DNA from: Plakobranchus ocellatus
Lineage: Eukaryota; Mollusca; Gastropoda; Plakobranchidae
DNA length: 25,900 nt
NCBI GenBank assembly: GCA_019648995.1
Contig: BLXT01006233.1
Coordinates: 1,837,330-1,863,229 of the forward strand
Direction of reading: 5' to 3'
The stretch's first letter is position 1. Each line of letters opens with the position of its first letter. Positions 1 through 14,021 of this stretch are shown here, piece by piece. The notes beneath the pieces were generated by a model. It had not been told where the DNA came from, did not search any database, and saw only the letters and a list, made by a program, of their open reading frames with translations. The position numbers and the translations under genes were made by a program.

Positions 1-107
1 AGGCTTTCCAGTACTACTACCAATCAACACAATTTGCCCCAGCTAATTTTGTTCTGCCGTTTTTTGGACTTGGCCAGATGTATATTTTCAGAGGGGATAA
101 TGATAAT
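1..107 (+). CDS. CTR9: CTR9 exon a (TPR region, exon cut by window start)
   Basis: The frame starts at base 3 and gives 35 codons, [20 protein letters not shown] and onward to [14 protein letters not shown]. This matches the human stretch beginning near residue 325 ([20 protein letters not shown], from memory). The exon ends in phase 0 at a strong GTAAGT donor (108-113). Its 5' end lies beyond the window. Confidence 0.96.
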
Positions 108-3100
108 GTAAGTATACTATTTAAGAGGAAATAAAATTATTTGGGTAAACAATTAAAAAAAATAAATTGTGAAAAAAGAAAAGCAATGGATTGTAATTTA
201 TTAATATACTCAATATTCCTTGATCTCCATTTAACAATTTTTTTTGTTTTATTTCATGGTCTATACACAGTGTTTTCAAACATTTTCAAAAAAGAGCCAA
301 TTGAAAATTTGTTAAGATTACTTAAGTCAACTATTCTTTATTTCATGTGCAATTGATATAAAGACACACGAACAATTTTTTTTTGTTCACCTTTTTTTTT
401 AAAAAGAATTATGCATTTAAATCCTTCAATTGTGTCATATATTTTTTCATTACATTTTTTTTAGAAACCTTTATAACAGTTGAAGAACAGCATCCAATGT
501 CAATTCTAAATAAAGAAAAAAATAAATAAATGAGAAAAAATTATAATTTTCATCTTTCCTTCCTCTAAATCATCTTGTTCTTTTTGTAAGGTATATATTC
601 ACAGGAAAGTTGACTATGTCTCTAAAATTTTTTCCCAATTTTTTTTTTCTTTTTTTAAACCATAGGCTTCTCAGTGCTTTGAAAAAGTGTTGAAAGCTCA
701 ACCAGGCAACTATGAAACAATGAAAATCTTAGGTTCTCTGTATGCTAATCACCCAGATCAAGAAAAACGAGATATAGCTAGAGTAAGCACAACATTTTTG
801 TTGTTGTTGTTGTTCCTTTTCAAAACCATGATTATTCGGTAGTGGATATAATTTTAACTACATAAAGATTGACATTCGATAAATAGTTAATGTAAGGGAG
901 AAAAAAAGTTCCACTAATTTTTGAAAATGAAAAGAATGGTAGTATTGATATGTCCCTAAATGTTTGTTAGAAATTACCTCATGTAAGAAGTACTAGAGAA
1001 TCTATGCTGACATGCAATTACTTCTTGACAAAAGCAAAATTCAGCTTAATAGATTAGTGTAAGATGTTTTTGTTTTGCAGTACAGTTTTGAAAGCAAAGG
1101 CAAGTAATCGTAGATAAGACTACATATTATTTATGTCCATGATAATAGCACAATCGACTTAATTCAATTTTTCATAAATAAAATTATCTATATTTTTAAA
1201 AATATTTTGCATCATCTGAAAGCAAAATGATTTTTCTTGACAGACAGTTGATTAATGATTTTTCTTCCTTTGCAGTCCAAAGTAATGATATTGTAATGAT
1301 AGATATTTTTCCTGAAAATATATGCTCTTTAAATTTAAAATCTAACAGCAACACATGAAAAAAGTGACAGAGCAGTTTCCAGATGATGTTGAGGCTTGGA
1401 TTGAGCTGGCCCAAATTATGGAGCAGACAGATGTGCAGGTGATTATATGGAAGTGCATTCAAATGTCTCTCTCTATTTTTTTTTTAGTATTTTTGATGCT
1501 TTGGATTGCGTGATATCAGTGAGGTCGTTGGTCTTCAATTTTCACCTTTTTGTTAGTGACTTTTTAATGGAGGGCTTGCTTTCTGTTTGATGAGAATTTA
1601 GAAACCTGTCAAATGTTTACTAAACAAAACTCACCTGCATGTAAAAAAAATTATATGAGGAAATGGCCATACTTTTCTTAAAATGTCAAAGACTTCAGGA
1701 AGTTCTGGCTTGATAAAAATTCAGATTTAGCAAAAGATTCGGAAATATTCAGTAAATAAATATATAGAGACAAACTCCATTATGGGGGAAAATTCAAATT
1801 AACCAAAAATTTAGATTGTTCAAATTTAGATTATGTGGCAGTAACTGTAGTAATTTACGAGGCACCTAAACTTTTTAGAGATAAAATATTTGGTGGCTTT
1901 TGCAACTTTGCTCCAGAATTAAAGTCTTTGATGCATCACATTATAGTATGTCCTTGCAATGTGATATTGAAAAAAAAATTGATAAAAGTACAAAAGGGTT
2001 GATAAGGGGACATTCAGGACAACTAAAACAACCAACAGCTGTGCTTGTGGATCATAATGATCTGTGAAGTGGTCTGAGTAAAAGTGTCAGATATTGGCTT
2101 GAGTCTCAATGTCTGCAAAATATAAATTTTGGATGCAATGAAGACATTAAAAATAGCTAATTACACAATTGGGAATAAAACTCTTTTCTTTTTATAGCCC
2201 ACTATTGGTTGTTCTTGGTTGACTATTTTATGTAAACATTTTGTCATATCTCTCTCAGAATAAGCATTCTTAGTCGTACAACTTTCCTATCAACAGCTAA
2301 AACTTTGAAAGCAAACAACAAATATTACTACAAATAATGTTTTGTCCATATTTTTCAGGGAGCACTGTCAGCTTATGGAACTGCCACAAGCATATTGAAA
2401 GACAAAGTGGAAGCTGACATTCCACCAGAAATTCTTAACAACGTGGCTGCTCTTCACTTCAGACTTGGCAACTATGGTGATGCAAGGGTAAATACTAATT
2501 TTTCGGTATTAATTAGTGAACATTTTCGTGCTATTTATGAATTCTTTGAATTTCTTCTTGTGCCCTGTATGGCTTAAAGAAATTGGAATTTGCTTTTCGC
2601 TCCATTTTCATCCTTAGATGATGATTGGAATTTTTTTTGTAAGTGATATTTTATGAAGCTATTTGAAATTTCCACAATCTGTGACTTCGTTAAGAATCAA
2701 TATTAATTTTCAAGTTTAATTTGTGAGATCACTTCTTCAGTGAGGACTATTTAAAAAAATAAAAAAGACAGAACAGGAATCTTTGATTATAACCAGCTCT
2801 ACAAATTTTGCACTTTTTGAAAAAGAAAAACAGGCATCTTTCATGTCATCTAAAATTCTTTTTAAATGCTTCTATCTTAATTGACAACTACGATAGTTAT
2901 CCACCTTTCTAGACGAGTAATTCCTCATTTAAATAGTGAAAATTTAACACACCTGTTTGTTTGCCGGCATTGCCAGAATTGTGGCCATTTTTGCTTTTAA
3001 TTTTTGTAACAAATACTGGCTTATACTGGCTTCTCCAACATGTAGAAAAGGTTTTTTGAGTTGAGGAGAGGCAATATTTTGCCTTTTAAAAAACTGAAAT

Positions 3101-6100
3101 TTAAAGTCAGTGCCCCTCTTTAACTGTCCAGCCATGGCCTAGTTCAAATCAGTTTCAAAACTTTAAACATAGATTGTAACCTTGTAACTTTTTGTGCAGA
3201 AATACTATGAAGCATCTCTGGAGAGATCCAAGACAGATGCAGCTCATGATGAGACTTACTACAGTGCTATCTCTGTGACAACCACATACAACTTGGCGAG
3301 ACTCTATGAAGCATTGCATGAGTTTGACAAAGCAGACAAGTTCTACAGAAACATTCTGAGAGATCATCCTAACTATGTAGACTGTACGTAGATTTGTGTA
3401 GTTAAAACTATAGAATTAAAGCTAGGTATGTTACACTAAGTCCTGGATGTGACGTTAACATTTTTAAGTTTGGCACATTTGATGACACAAAGGTTTAAAA
3501 CACTGAGCAATCAAAGGAAAAACTCAATGCAAACACGGAAGAGAAAGATAGAGAATAACTTTTGTCGAAAGTCTCAAGTCATGGTAATGGTAGCAACAAA
3601 TTATAAGGTTAAATGAGAACAGGTTTAGTGGAGGAACATGATCATCATCATCTGTTTCAGATAAGGTACCTAAAGAAGAAGAAGATATTGCACTAGTTCT
3701 TTGCCATACCTACACAGATATCATTTATTTTGTTTTGTGATAACTTTGTTCTAAAATTTTGATCATTCTAAACCTTTTTACTCCACTTTTTTTTATGTTA
3801 GCAATCCTCTGTCAATAAGCATTTGTGTTTCTGTTTTTTTGTGTAAAAGTGCATTGCTCTCTTTTTGCCTTTATGTGAATCATTTGTGAAAAAAAAAATT
3901 GATTGATATGATGTCTAGAAATGACTCATGTTTACCTGCTTATTGTAAAAAAAAATTTTTTTTTTTGTGCAATCTCTTGCTCTGATAGGCTATCTGCGCC
4001 TAGGATGCATGGCCAGAGACAGGGGGCAGATTTATGAAGCATCTGACTGGTTTAAAGAAGCTCTTCAGATTAATCAAGTAAGTTACAGTATTTTAGAGAA
4101 ATGTAAATATTTCTTGTTGCAGAATATCTGAATGGTTTCAGGACAAATTGCTCAAGAGGCATTTTGAATTGATAATAGATTTAAGCAAGACATAATCATT
4201 ATTTTGTGATAAAACATTTCATAGTTACCTGCATTTAAATATGTATACTGCAACATCCTTTCTCTGGAAATTAAAACATTCATAAATGGACTTGTACATA
4301 TAAGGCTGGCCTCAAGATCTAATAATAAATATGTACCAATGCAACTATGAGAATAAAATTATGTCTGTGATTCAAATCACTATTTGGATAAAAAGTTTTC
4401 TTTCTTTCTCTATTTTAAAAGTCCTTTAAACACTTGAAGCTAGGAACCCCAAACCAGCCTTGTTTGTGCTCTCTGCCACTGATAAACAGCATTTCAATGT
4501 TTTCAACTGCTATATTCAAAGTACAAAAATATCAAAGAACTAGCGCTAATAGATGCCTGCATTAGGCTTTTAAAACAGATCTCTTAGAGATATTTCTTTT
4601 GAATATCAACTGATGCCACAAGAAGTTTGATATGACTTCATCAAATATGGTTTGTGTCAGTGGTATAGTGTAGACTGAGCATTCCTGTCCAATGCCAAGC
4701 TTGAATCTAATTCTAAGCCAAAATTCTCAAGCTATACATAAAGATCCCCTCAAATTTCCATTCAGAACCAGTCATTTCTTCAAGTTCTATCAATCTCAGC
4801 AGCTGGAAAGCCCACAGAACCAAGAAATTCTCAACCTGTAGCACCCAACTATTTGGCCTATTTTTTCCAAGCTAGATGTGATTTCATAACAGTTTGTTTT
4901 AATTTTAAAATTGTCATAATAAAACAACAACAAAAAACAACCTCACACAAAGATTAAAATGTTGGTATTAAGCCACCATTGGCTTAGCTTTTTGATCACA
5001 TTTTTTTTTCGCTTTTATTTGTTCCTTGTCCGGTAGACATAAACTAAAGGTAAAGTTATGAAGAGAGGTTGATCAATTACTATATTCTAATATAATGAGT
5101 CATTTTGCACATCCCTCCCTCCTCCCCCCCCTACCATTCCCCATTTTTCTATATAAAACCCTAATACAAAATCAAAATAAATTCAATGCAAGTTTTCATG
5201 CTCGTTACATTAATTTATCTTGATAATGCGATTTTGTATGATTTTTTAAGACTTATCGAAAACACTTAAAAAATAGAATCTTTTAAAAAGTGTTAGATTT
5301 ATCTTTTGAGGCCATCTTAAGTAAGGAAAAAGTGCTCAGGAAAAAAACTGAGTATAATTTTGTAATTTTTATACGCTTATTTTTAAACTTACACTCCTTT
5401 TAAAGTGGTCCTAGGCACTGGTTGTGATGGAGCCAATTCAAACCACAAAATTAAACATTTTAGAAGTTTATTACTGTTTTTGTTTTTTTATACTACTGAT
5501 ATGTACAGTATACCAAATCAAATGTTTCTTCAAGCTGAAAAAACTTGTGGTAAAAAAAATTACCCGATGTCAATATGAAATTTTAGTTTAGGGTACCTAG
5601 TGAGACACAAAAAAAATAGATAGTCTTCATTTCTGTCATTTAAAATCTCTGTTTTGATTGAATAATTTAGGTCTGCTATGTGACTCATTTTGTGAGATCT
5701 CTGCTCTTTAGATTTCACCATGTTAAGCACTAAAAAGCTGGAGATCAGCCAGTAGTTGGACTTATGGCACAACCAGGCATAAAAAATAAGTATTTAATGA
5801 TTATAATGAACTTTGACCTATGCTTCTCCTCAGGATCACCCAGATGCCTGGTCTCTTATTGGTAACCTGCATTTGGCCAAGCAAGAGTGGGGCCCTGGTC
5901 AGAAAAAGTTTGAACGCATTCTACAGCGCCAGGCTACTAAAGATGATGCCTATTCTCTTATTGCCCTTGGCAACGTGTGGCTGCAGACGCTTCACCAACC
6001 TATGCGAGATAGAGAAAAGGTAAGGAATGTCAGTTTGATTTTGTCCTATTTAAAGTGGAATCAATCCTTAAAATAAGGACGATCTTATTTAGCAAAGTGT

Positions 6101-9100
6101 TTTGTAAGTAGCAATAAAGAGTGTGATTCTGAAGAGATGGCAAATTTATCGGATCCATAAAGACACTTATGTCATGTTGTAAACAGATTTGATTTGCCTC
6201 AACTCTTTCATCAGGGAAAATTGAATGATTTTTATAGAGCCATCAAAACAATTGTTTCCTCTCCTCCCCATCCCAATATTTGTATGTTTTAGCAATGTCT
6301 TCCTCCAAAATTCTGCTGCAATCTCTGAAATGGAAATATGATAAGAACTAGCTATGACCTTGTATGAAGCAAATTTTTTTTTCTACAAGAAAAAGAGAAG
6401 GTGAAATTGGAGTAGTTTGTCTTTTCGAATCTAGATATTATAAGTGTTGGATGTGTTTTTCTTGATTATCATGGAATCACAAGTTTCTTTTGCTCTTGAA
6501 TGCAGGAAAAACGCCACCAAGAGCGAGCAAGTGCAATGTACAAACAGGTCTTGAGAAATGATCCTAGGAATATCTGGGCTGCAAATGGCATAGGTATAAT
6601 TAATTTAAAAAGATAGAAGTTAACAAAGATAACTTTGTTTAAAAGAATCAAGCAGGAAAAATTTTATATGGTTAAATACCACTTGAAGTAAATTGAAAGT
6701 CTTGTTTTCAAAATTTTAAATTAAAGAAACACTTTGACGGTCTTTTCTGTAAGCTTTACTGTGGTGGAGCCTTAGTAGAGCTATAGTGACCCAGAGCTAA
6801 GATTCAAATTTTAAAATTTTGAAAAACTAATAATTTTATGAAAGCAAAAATGTTTTTATATGTGACATTCAACTGATCAGGACTGGATAATCCTCTGTAG
6901 AATATTTGATCAGAAAAATTAGGGGGGCAAACATTATTGGCAGTGCTTGTAAGAGATTTTTGATATTTAAGATTATGATTTTAATACTTGTAGGGAAATA
7001 CCTCTCTAAGCCTGAAAAGAAAAAAAAATTGACCTAGTTCTTTAAATGAAGCAAAAAAGCTACAGAAATTCCAATCCAACTTTTTTTATTCCTTTATTCC
7101 TTTATTCTTTATTCAGTCAACATACATAAAAAGCACATTGAAAATATTCCGTATTGTGTCTCTCGCATTGTAAAAATACAACAAACATAATTTTTACGAT
7201 ACATGCAAACAACGGAGTGAAAAAAGTGCCTAACATAAAATATAATGAGATACGAACATATTATGCTAGAAGCCATCTTTTACAATCTTCAATCGCTGGT
7301 TATTGAATTGTTTCACAGCTTGAGGAAAAAAACTATTCAAAAAAACGCTTACTGCGTTTAAAGGCTCTTAGGCGCCGACCATGTGGCAAAAACACAAAAT
7401 ATTTGGCAGCAGGATGAGTTAAATCTTTCATGATCTTTTTAGTTTTCCCCGTCAATCTCTTAATATAAATCTCCTCAAGAGATGGAAGTTTAACGTTAAT
7501 GATTTTTTCTGCAAGTCTGATAATTGACTCTAATTTACCCAAGCTTGCTTTGAGGCGCGACCGAACCAGACAGTAATAGATAAGGTTAGAACACTTTCAA
7601 TTGTCGCTCTGTAGAAATTAATCAAAATATCACTGCCCTCATCAAAGGATTTCAATTTTCTCAGGAAATATTATCTAGATTGATATCCCACGTTAGTTTG
7701 TCAGAAACGTGAGTCCCTAAGAATTTAAAAGAAGGCACACGTTCTACAGGTGCGCCATGAATAAGTAGAGGAGGAGGGGGCGTCTCACCGCGGCGAAAAT
7801 CAACAATTATTTCTTTAGTTTTATCTACATTAAGATGTAAGTTGTTTTTACTACACCAGTTTACAATCAAATCAATTTGTTTTCGAAAATTAGATTCATC
7901 ATTGTGAAGAATTAATCCTGTGACAGTGGTATCATCAGCAAATTTGATTACACTGCATTCTGGCATGACAGCCTTACAATCATACGTGAAGATAGAATAC
8001 AATTTTGATGACAGTGGACAGCCTTGAGGAGTTCCAGTGTTAAGCGATATGGATGATGATATATTTTTGCCAATTTTAACTTGTGGGCGATTCAACAGAA
8101 AATCAAGTATCCAATTACATAATTTCACAGTCATACAAGTGATGAAAATTGAAAATTCAAATTTAAGTCCATAAAAGAGGCAATATAAAAAATTGTTCTT
8201 GTGGATTGTTTTTTTTTTTTCTTAATTTAATGCACTAATAAATGAAATTTTTAAAAATAAAAATTTCTCCTAATATGGACAGACTGTCAAAGTAAAGGGC
8301 CAGTGTTTAGAGGTTTTGTTTTTGTAATTGAACACATTTGTTTGAAAAGAAATTGATTCCAAAAATATCTTTAAGTAAACCCAAGTGGCATTATTTAGGA
8401 TATATATCACACAAAATGTTACATTTAAGCACCAAAGCTGACTCGGAAAAACAATAATTTTTCATTTTCATCATTATCATTATGATACATTTGAGTATTT
8501 CAGATTGCTTGAAGATTTTGGTTATGTAATTATCTTTTACCAGGCTGCGTGTTGGCTCACAAAGGCTGCATCAATGAATCACGGGATGTGTTTGCGCAGG
8601 TGCGAGAGGCGACTGCTGACTTTTGTGATGTGTGGCTCAACATTGCACATATCTATGTAGAGCAAAAGCAGTTTGTTGCAGCTGTGCAGATGGTAAGGCC
8701 TTTCATCAATCTGATAGCATTGCATGACAGACAAGTCTTATTCTAGCTTGAAATGACATTACAAAGAAATCTTAAATGATTTCCATAAACCTCATGATAA
8801 ACTTGTCTCATAAATAGTTTATATTAAATTTTTTTCACTGCTTTAAATTAAAAAAAAAAAAAAGATTTCATAGGGGGCAAGAGATTAAGTAAAATGCCCA
8901 CAAATTTTGAATATTTTTCAAAGTAACACGACAGTATTAAAATTAAGAAATATTTTGCCTTTACCTTAGTTCAATCTGTTCAAACTTCTGAGAGGAAAGA
9001 ATTTTTTTTAAAGATACAGTGATATGTTTATTGTGAAAGTATAAAAACAAAAAGTAAGTGAAAGAAAATTAAATATGGTAGATATCGATACATAAAATTT

Positions 9101-12100
9101 ATTTATGGTTGTGTGACCTCTCCTTCAGTATGAAAACTGCTTAAAAAAGTTTTTCAAGAATCACAATGTTGAGGTGATGGTCTACCTGGCACGTGCTTAT
9201 TTTAAATGTGGCAAGCTGGCAGAATGCAAACAGACCCTTCTAAAGGTGATAGTGAAATATTTCTATTCATAGATTTATTGTCTGAAATTAATTTTGTTTT
9301 CATAATTTGGGTAGATTGACACCTTTAATGATAAGGTGGTAATAAAAAGTGCTTTGATTAATTTATAACTCTACACTGTTAAAAAAACTCTTCAAAGCAG
9401 TGACTTGAACCTCCAAATTTTTTTTTTCACATCACTACATCAGCTGATATAATATATCTTTTTCTTTTGTTATTTCTCACATGTTTCACATTGTTTTTAA
9501 ATTCAATTCAAATGTGGTGTTGATTAAAAGTATAAAAAGTTGTAATTTTTATCTTTTTGATTAAAAAAAAATTCTTCAACAGTTATTTGTGAGCATGACT
9601 TGTCTCTCTCTCTCTCAATGTGATGAATTTTTTCAGTTTTTTCTCAAAATTCTACCCTCTCTATGTCTGCATAATACAGGCCCGCCATGTGTCACCAAAT
9701 GACTCTGTGCTGTTGTACAACATTGCTCTTGTGCAGCAAAAACTGGCCACCATGATTCTTAAGGATGAGAAGAGTAATCTCAAGAAGGTGCTCATTGCTG
9801 TGCGAGACTTGGAGCTGGCACATAGGTAAAATCATCATCCAATTTCTCTGATCATTATTTTGCACTGAGCTCTAAAGGTTGGAGGATGATGGCATGCTGA
9901 TGATGTTAAAGCTAGGTTACATGTGAAAAAATGTGCTGGAACCTTTTGGCAATTCAAGAGCTGATAAACACTTTAGATAATTTTGTATGGAAACATAGTA
10001 AAACATACAGAAGTGCAGAAGACTGGTTGGAAATACAACACTTTAGACATTTTTTTTCAGCTTTAAAAAAAAAAAAATTGGCCAACTTTTACAGGGTGCA
10101 GATATAGCAGTCTTTAATGTGTGGAGTAAAAATAAGTTTTGGTTTATATCGTTACAGGAATAGTTTTGGTCCAATAAATCAATAAAAAAAGACACTGTCT
10201 TAAAAGTTGTTTAATATTTATTGAAATTTAATCAATTTCTTCTTTTATCTTTTTTTTTTTATCTGAAGGCTGCTCTACGTCTAAATTATTTTATCTCTAT
10301 AAATGTGCCGAGTATGGAAATAAAATAATTGTTGCCACAACTTTCATCTACCTTAGTATTATTTTTACTGTAATTTTCAGGTGCCCCATTTTCTTCATCT
10401 GAATCATTATTATTTGTCATGGAGCCTTCTAAAATCAAAGCAAAGAAAAATTAGAATACTTAAAGCAGTACTCTGTGAAATGTGGAAACATCTTTGTAAT
10501 GGGCCCAAAAAACAGGGACAAAAAAGTTATGGAATCACAAAGAGTGGCATAAATCATAAAATATAGCTTAAATTTTTCATGTACTTGGCTAACTATATCT
10601 AAACAAGTGAAAAATTTTAGTGCCCTTTTATCCTGTGCATTTAGTATTAGATGTGACGGAGATCTATTTCTAATTTTAAGTCTAAACATAGGTCTAAAAC
10701 ATAAGCTTTCAAGCTTTTTGGGTTAGGTCTAGGTCTGTTTTAAAATTATTATTCAAGAGAAATGGCAGCATTACACCACCAGAGAGTTTCCATGCCACTT
10801 AACTTTTTTCTGAGAGTTTTTTTTCTTTCAATTTTGTTTTCATTATTTTGAAAATTGAATTTTTTTAAAACCTAGGGCCTATATATATAAGTCTAGTGGC
10901 CTTGGCCAATGCTGAATCCACTGCAATGTAAAATCTTTGCAAATTGATATTTTTTTTAAATATGACCCATTGCAAATTGATGTGTTCTTCAAAAATTGAT
11001 AAATTTAGGCCTTTTCAAATTTTTATGTATTTGTTTTTTAAATACTGATCATTTTTGGCAACCCATAGTCTGCATAAATTTTCAAAATTGAACATCTGCG
11101 ACCTTTTAAGAAGAGCTGGTGATGTGATCCATCGGGGAGAGAGCATTTTCTCAATAAATATATTTGTATTATCATATCTTATGTATTAGAACATTTCAGA
11201 TTGAAACAATGTAGATGAGTAAAAGCAGTGAGTCAGCATTGATTGTTAAAAGATCTGAGGGTGATTTTAACAATGTCAATTGATAAAACCCAGTTGGTGG
11301 TTCTGAAAGGGCAAGACTGAGGACTATAAAATGCAAACTATTGCCGTGGTTTATTTATCAAGGCCTCCATTTTAATTAAATATTGCCTAATTGAATATTT
11401 CTATTTTTCTTTTAAATGTCTTTATTCAATCATGTATGTTGACTATAAATTAAACAAAAAAAAACCTGTTGTAACAATAGAGAAAATTTGTTCAGTGTAT
11501 TTATAAATATAGGAAAATGTCTAGAGCAACTATCACTGCATATTAACTGATATGTATTTTCACAGTTTATCTCAGAGTGCTCCTCCTATTTCAAATTTTA
11601 TTATCAAGTTAATTATGTCCTTAAATTACAATTCTAGTATTTCATACTGTTATCATTTTTTGGCAGATATTTCACTTACCTGAGCCAGCATGGAGACAGA
11701 ATGAAGTTTGACCTGGCTCAGGCAGCAGCAGAAGCACAGTGAGTGTCTCAGTACAGATTCATAGGATGGATATGTTAGTCCATATCTCTCAAGAGTCTTC
11801 CCTTTTTTTGTATTTGATGAAAAGACAGTACTGTGCAGTTTTGGAACTTTCAAAGAACTCTCACAGGCTGAATCTAAAAATATTAGGCTCCTTCTTGGTT
11901 GCTGAATAAACAAAGTTCAAAATTAATATCCAAATCTTAATAAGAAATTAATGTTAAAACCAGTAGGAATGAATAGAGGCTTGTAATATTGATAGTGAAT
12001 TTATGAATCACATGTGAAAATCATCAACTCTGGTTGTTTGCAGAAATAAAAAAAAGGGTTGAATAATGTGAGATTACTATGGGGAATACACAATAAAAAG

Positions 12101-13965
12101 ATAAAACCTTGATGTTCATGGTCTTGATCACATTATCTATGTTTAATTTGATGTAACATTGTATGCTTTAAAATTTGGGTATTATAGAACCTCAAACCTA
12201 TTGTGTTCTGTATCTTTTCATCTACTTTCTTATTAGTTCACAAGGTACCTGATCTTTCCATAAAACAACACTGGTGTAAATTTTCCACTTATGTTTTCCT
12301 CCTTGATCTTGTCTCTTGCAGGCAGTGCTCTGATCTTTTAAGCCAAGCCCAATACCATGTGTCAAGAGCGCGTAAGATAGATGAAGAGGAAAAAGAAATC
12401 AGGCGCCGGCAGGAGGAAGAAATGGAAGCTATCAAAGAGAAACAACGCAGTGAAGTGGTGAGTGTGTTTTTTTTAATACACTCACTAACCCCTAGTTTTT
12501 GCTCAAGCTGAAAGTTTTAGGTGTGAAAATGATAAAGATATATGTTGATATTATTGTATTAAAAATCTAAAAGTAGTTTCCATTTTGCCTATAATTGTTT
12601 GAAATAGATTGCCATGGGGTGACTTTGATACATCAGAAAGGAAAATATAGGGGGCTTTTTAACTTATTATGCATTTGGTCTTCAAGTGTGGTCCTAAAAT
12701 CAGTACTGTAAGTAAAGCATCAAGTAAGACAGATTAAGTTTTGATGCCTTGATATTTCTGTCTTAAATAGTTTGTTTTAAAACAGCCAGACTGGCAAAAA
12801 AAAAACAAAAAAAAAACCAACCAGTTTAAAAAAAGGTGAGTAGATCAGATACCAGAAAAAAATAAAAAGCATTTTTTTTAGTATGTCATCATTTTTTTTC
12901 CCACCAAGCTTGTAAACAATTACACAAATTAGGGGGTATTAAGCATTGAAGACTTATCCTTAACTTTTCAGTCATAGTATTTCATATATGAAATTTGCAG
13001 ATTTATTTTTATTATTATTATTTTTTTTAAATCATCCAATAGCTTGAGAGGCAAAAGCAGAAAGAGGAGACGGAACGCCGTATGTTGGAGGCTCGAGCTG
13101 TATTCGTGGAAAAAGCCAAGAAAATCAATCTTGAGCCTGACCCAGAGGATAGACCACGCAAATCTGGTGGTGGCAAAGTAAGCAGTGACAACAGAACATA
13201 ACATTCTTGACTGCCTGTCTGCACTGATCTCTGTCTTTTGCCACGCAACCTGCCTTAGTAACTGCCATCTCTTTTGTATCACTAATGCCTATTAATCTTA
13301 CTCTTCCTCAACTTCATCATCTTTTTCTAGTATTCTCAATAATTTTTCCCCATCAAGTCATTCATGTCTTTTTATGTTTTCAAAGTACTCCATTTCTTCA
13401 GAAGAGTAAACTTTTCCAGCCACAATAAATACATAAAAAATAATTGCAGCAGGTTGAGAGGCAGATTGAATGGTAGAAAACAAAGGAGTGATAATTTTTT
13501 TCCTCTAAAATAAAAATGTTGAACTATCCATGCATCTATTTATCCACTGCATTGTTCTTTACAAAGAAGTAACAGTAGCTCAGAATGTCTCATAAGTGTA
13601 ATTAGGATCTACTGAAAAGAAAATATTTAATTTTGAATTATGTGAATTGTGCTGTTTTCTTAACAAAAATTCTAGTGACATCTTCGAAAATCTCAAAAAG
13701 GAGCATTAGTTTTTGCAATGATGGGTAAATGTTACTCTTAAAATGCCATTATATGTTGAAATTTTAGTTTTTCATGATCTTACTTTGCCGTTAAGCCATA
13801 AGAAAACAGTGGAATTTAAAACAGATAATTAAAGTTTTCCTTGTTCGAAAAATGTGGAAATTTCTTTGATGAGGTAAAGCAGAAGAAGAGATTCATAAAT
13901 TGTGATCATGACTTTTTTTAATAAACTGATAGCTCTCTCTCTTTCTCCTCCCTTTCTCTCTTTTC

Positions 13966-14021
<56 letters not shown>

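Larger units (their letters stand above)
6594..8543 (+). other. CTR9 intron (1.95 kb) carrying an antisense LINE fragment
   Basis: Phase 1 intron, acceptor TTTTACCAG. About half is an antisense CR1/L2-like LINE remnant (about 7081-8150). The flanks, 6594-7080 and 8151-8543, are featureless A/T-rich DNA. Confidence 0.88.
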
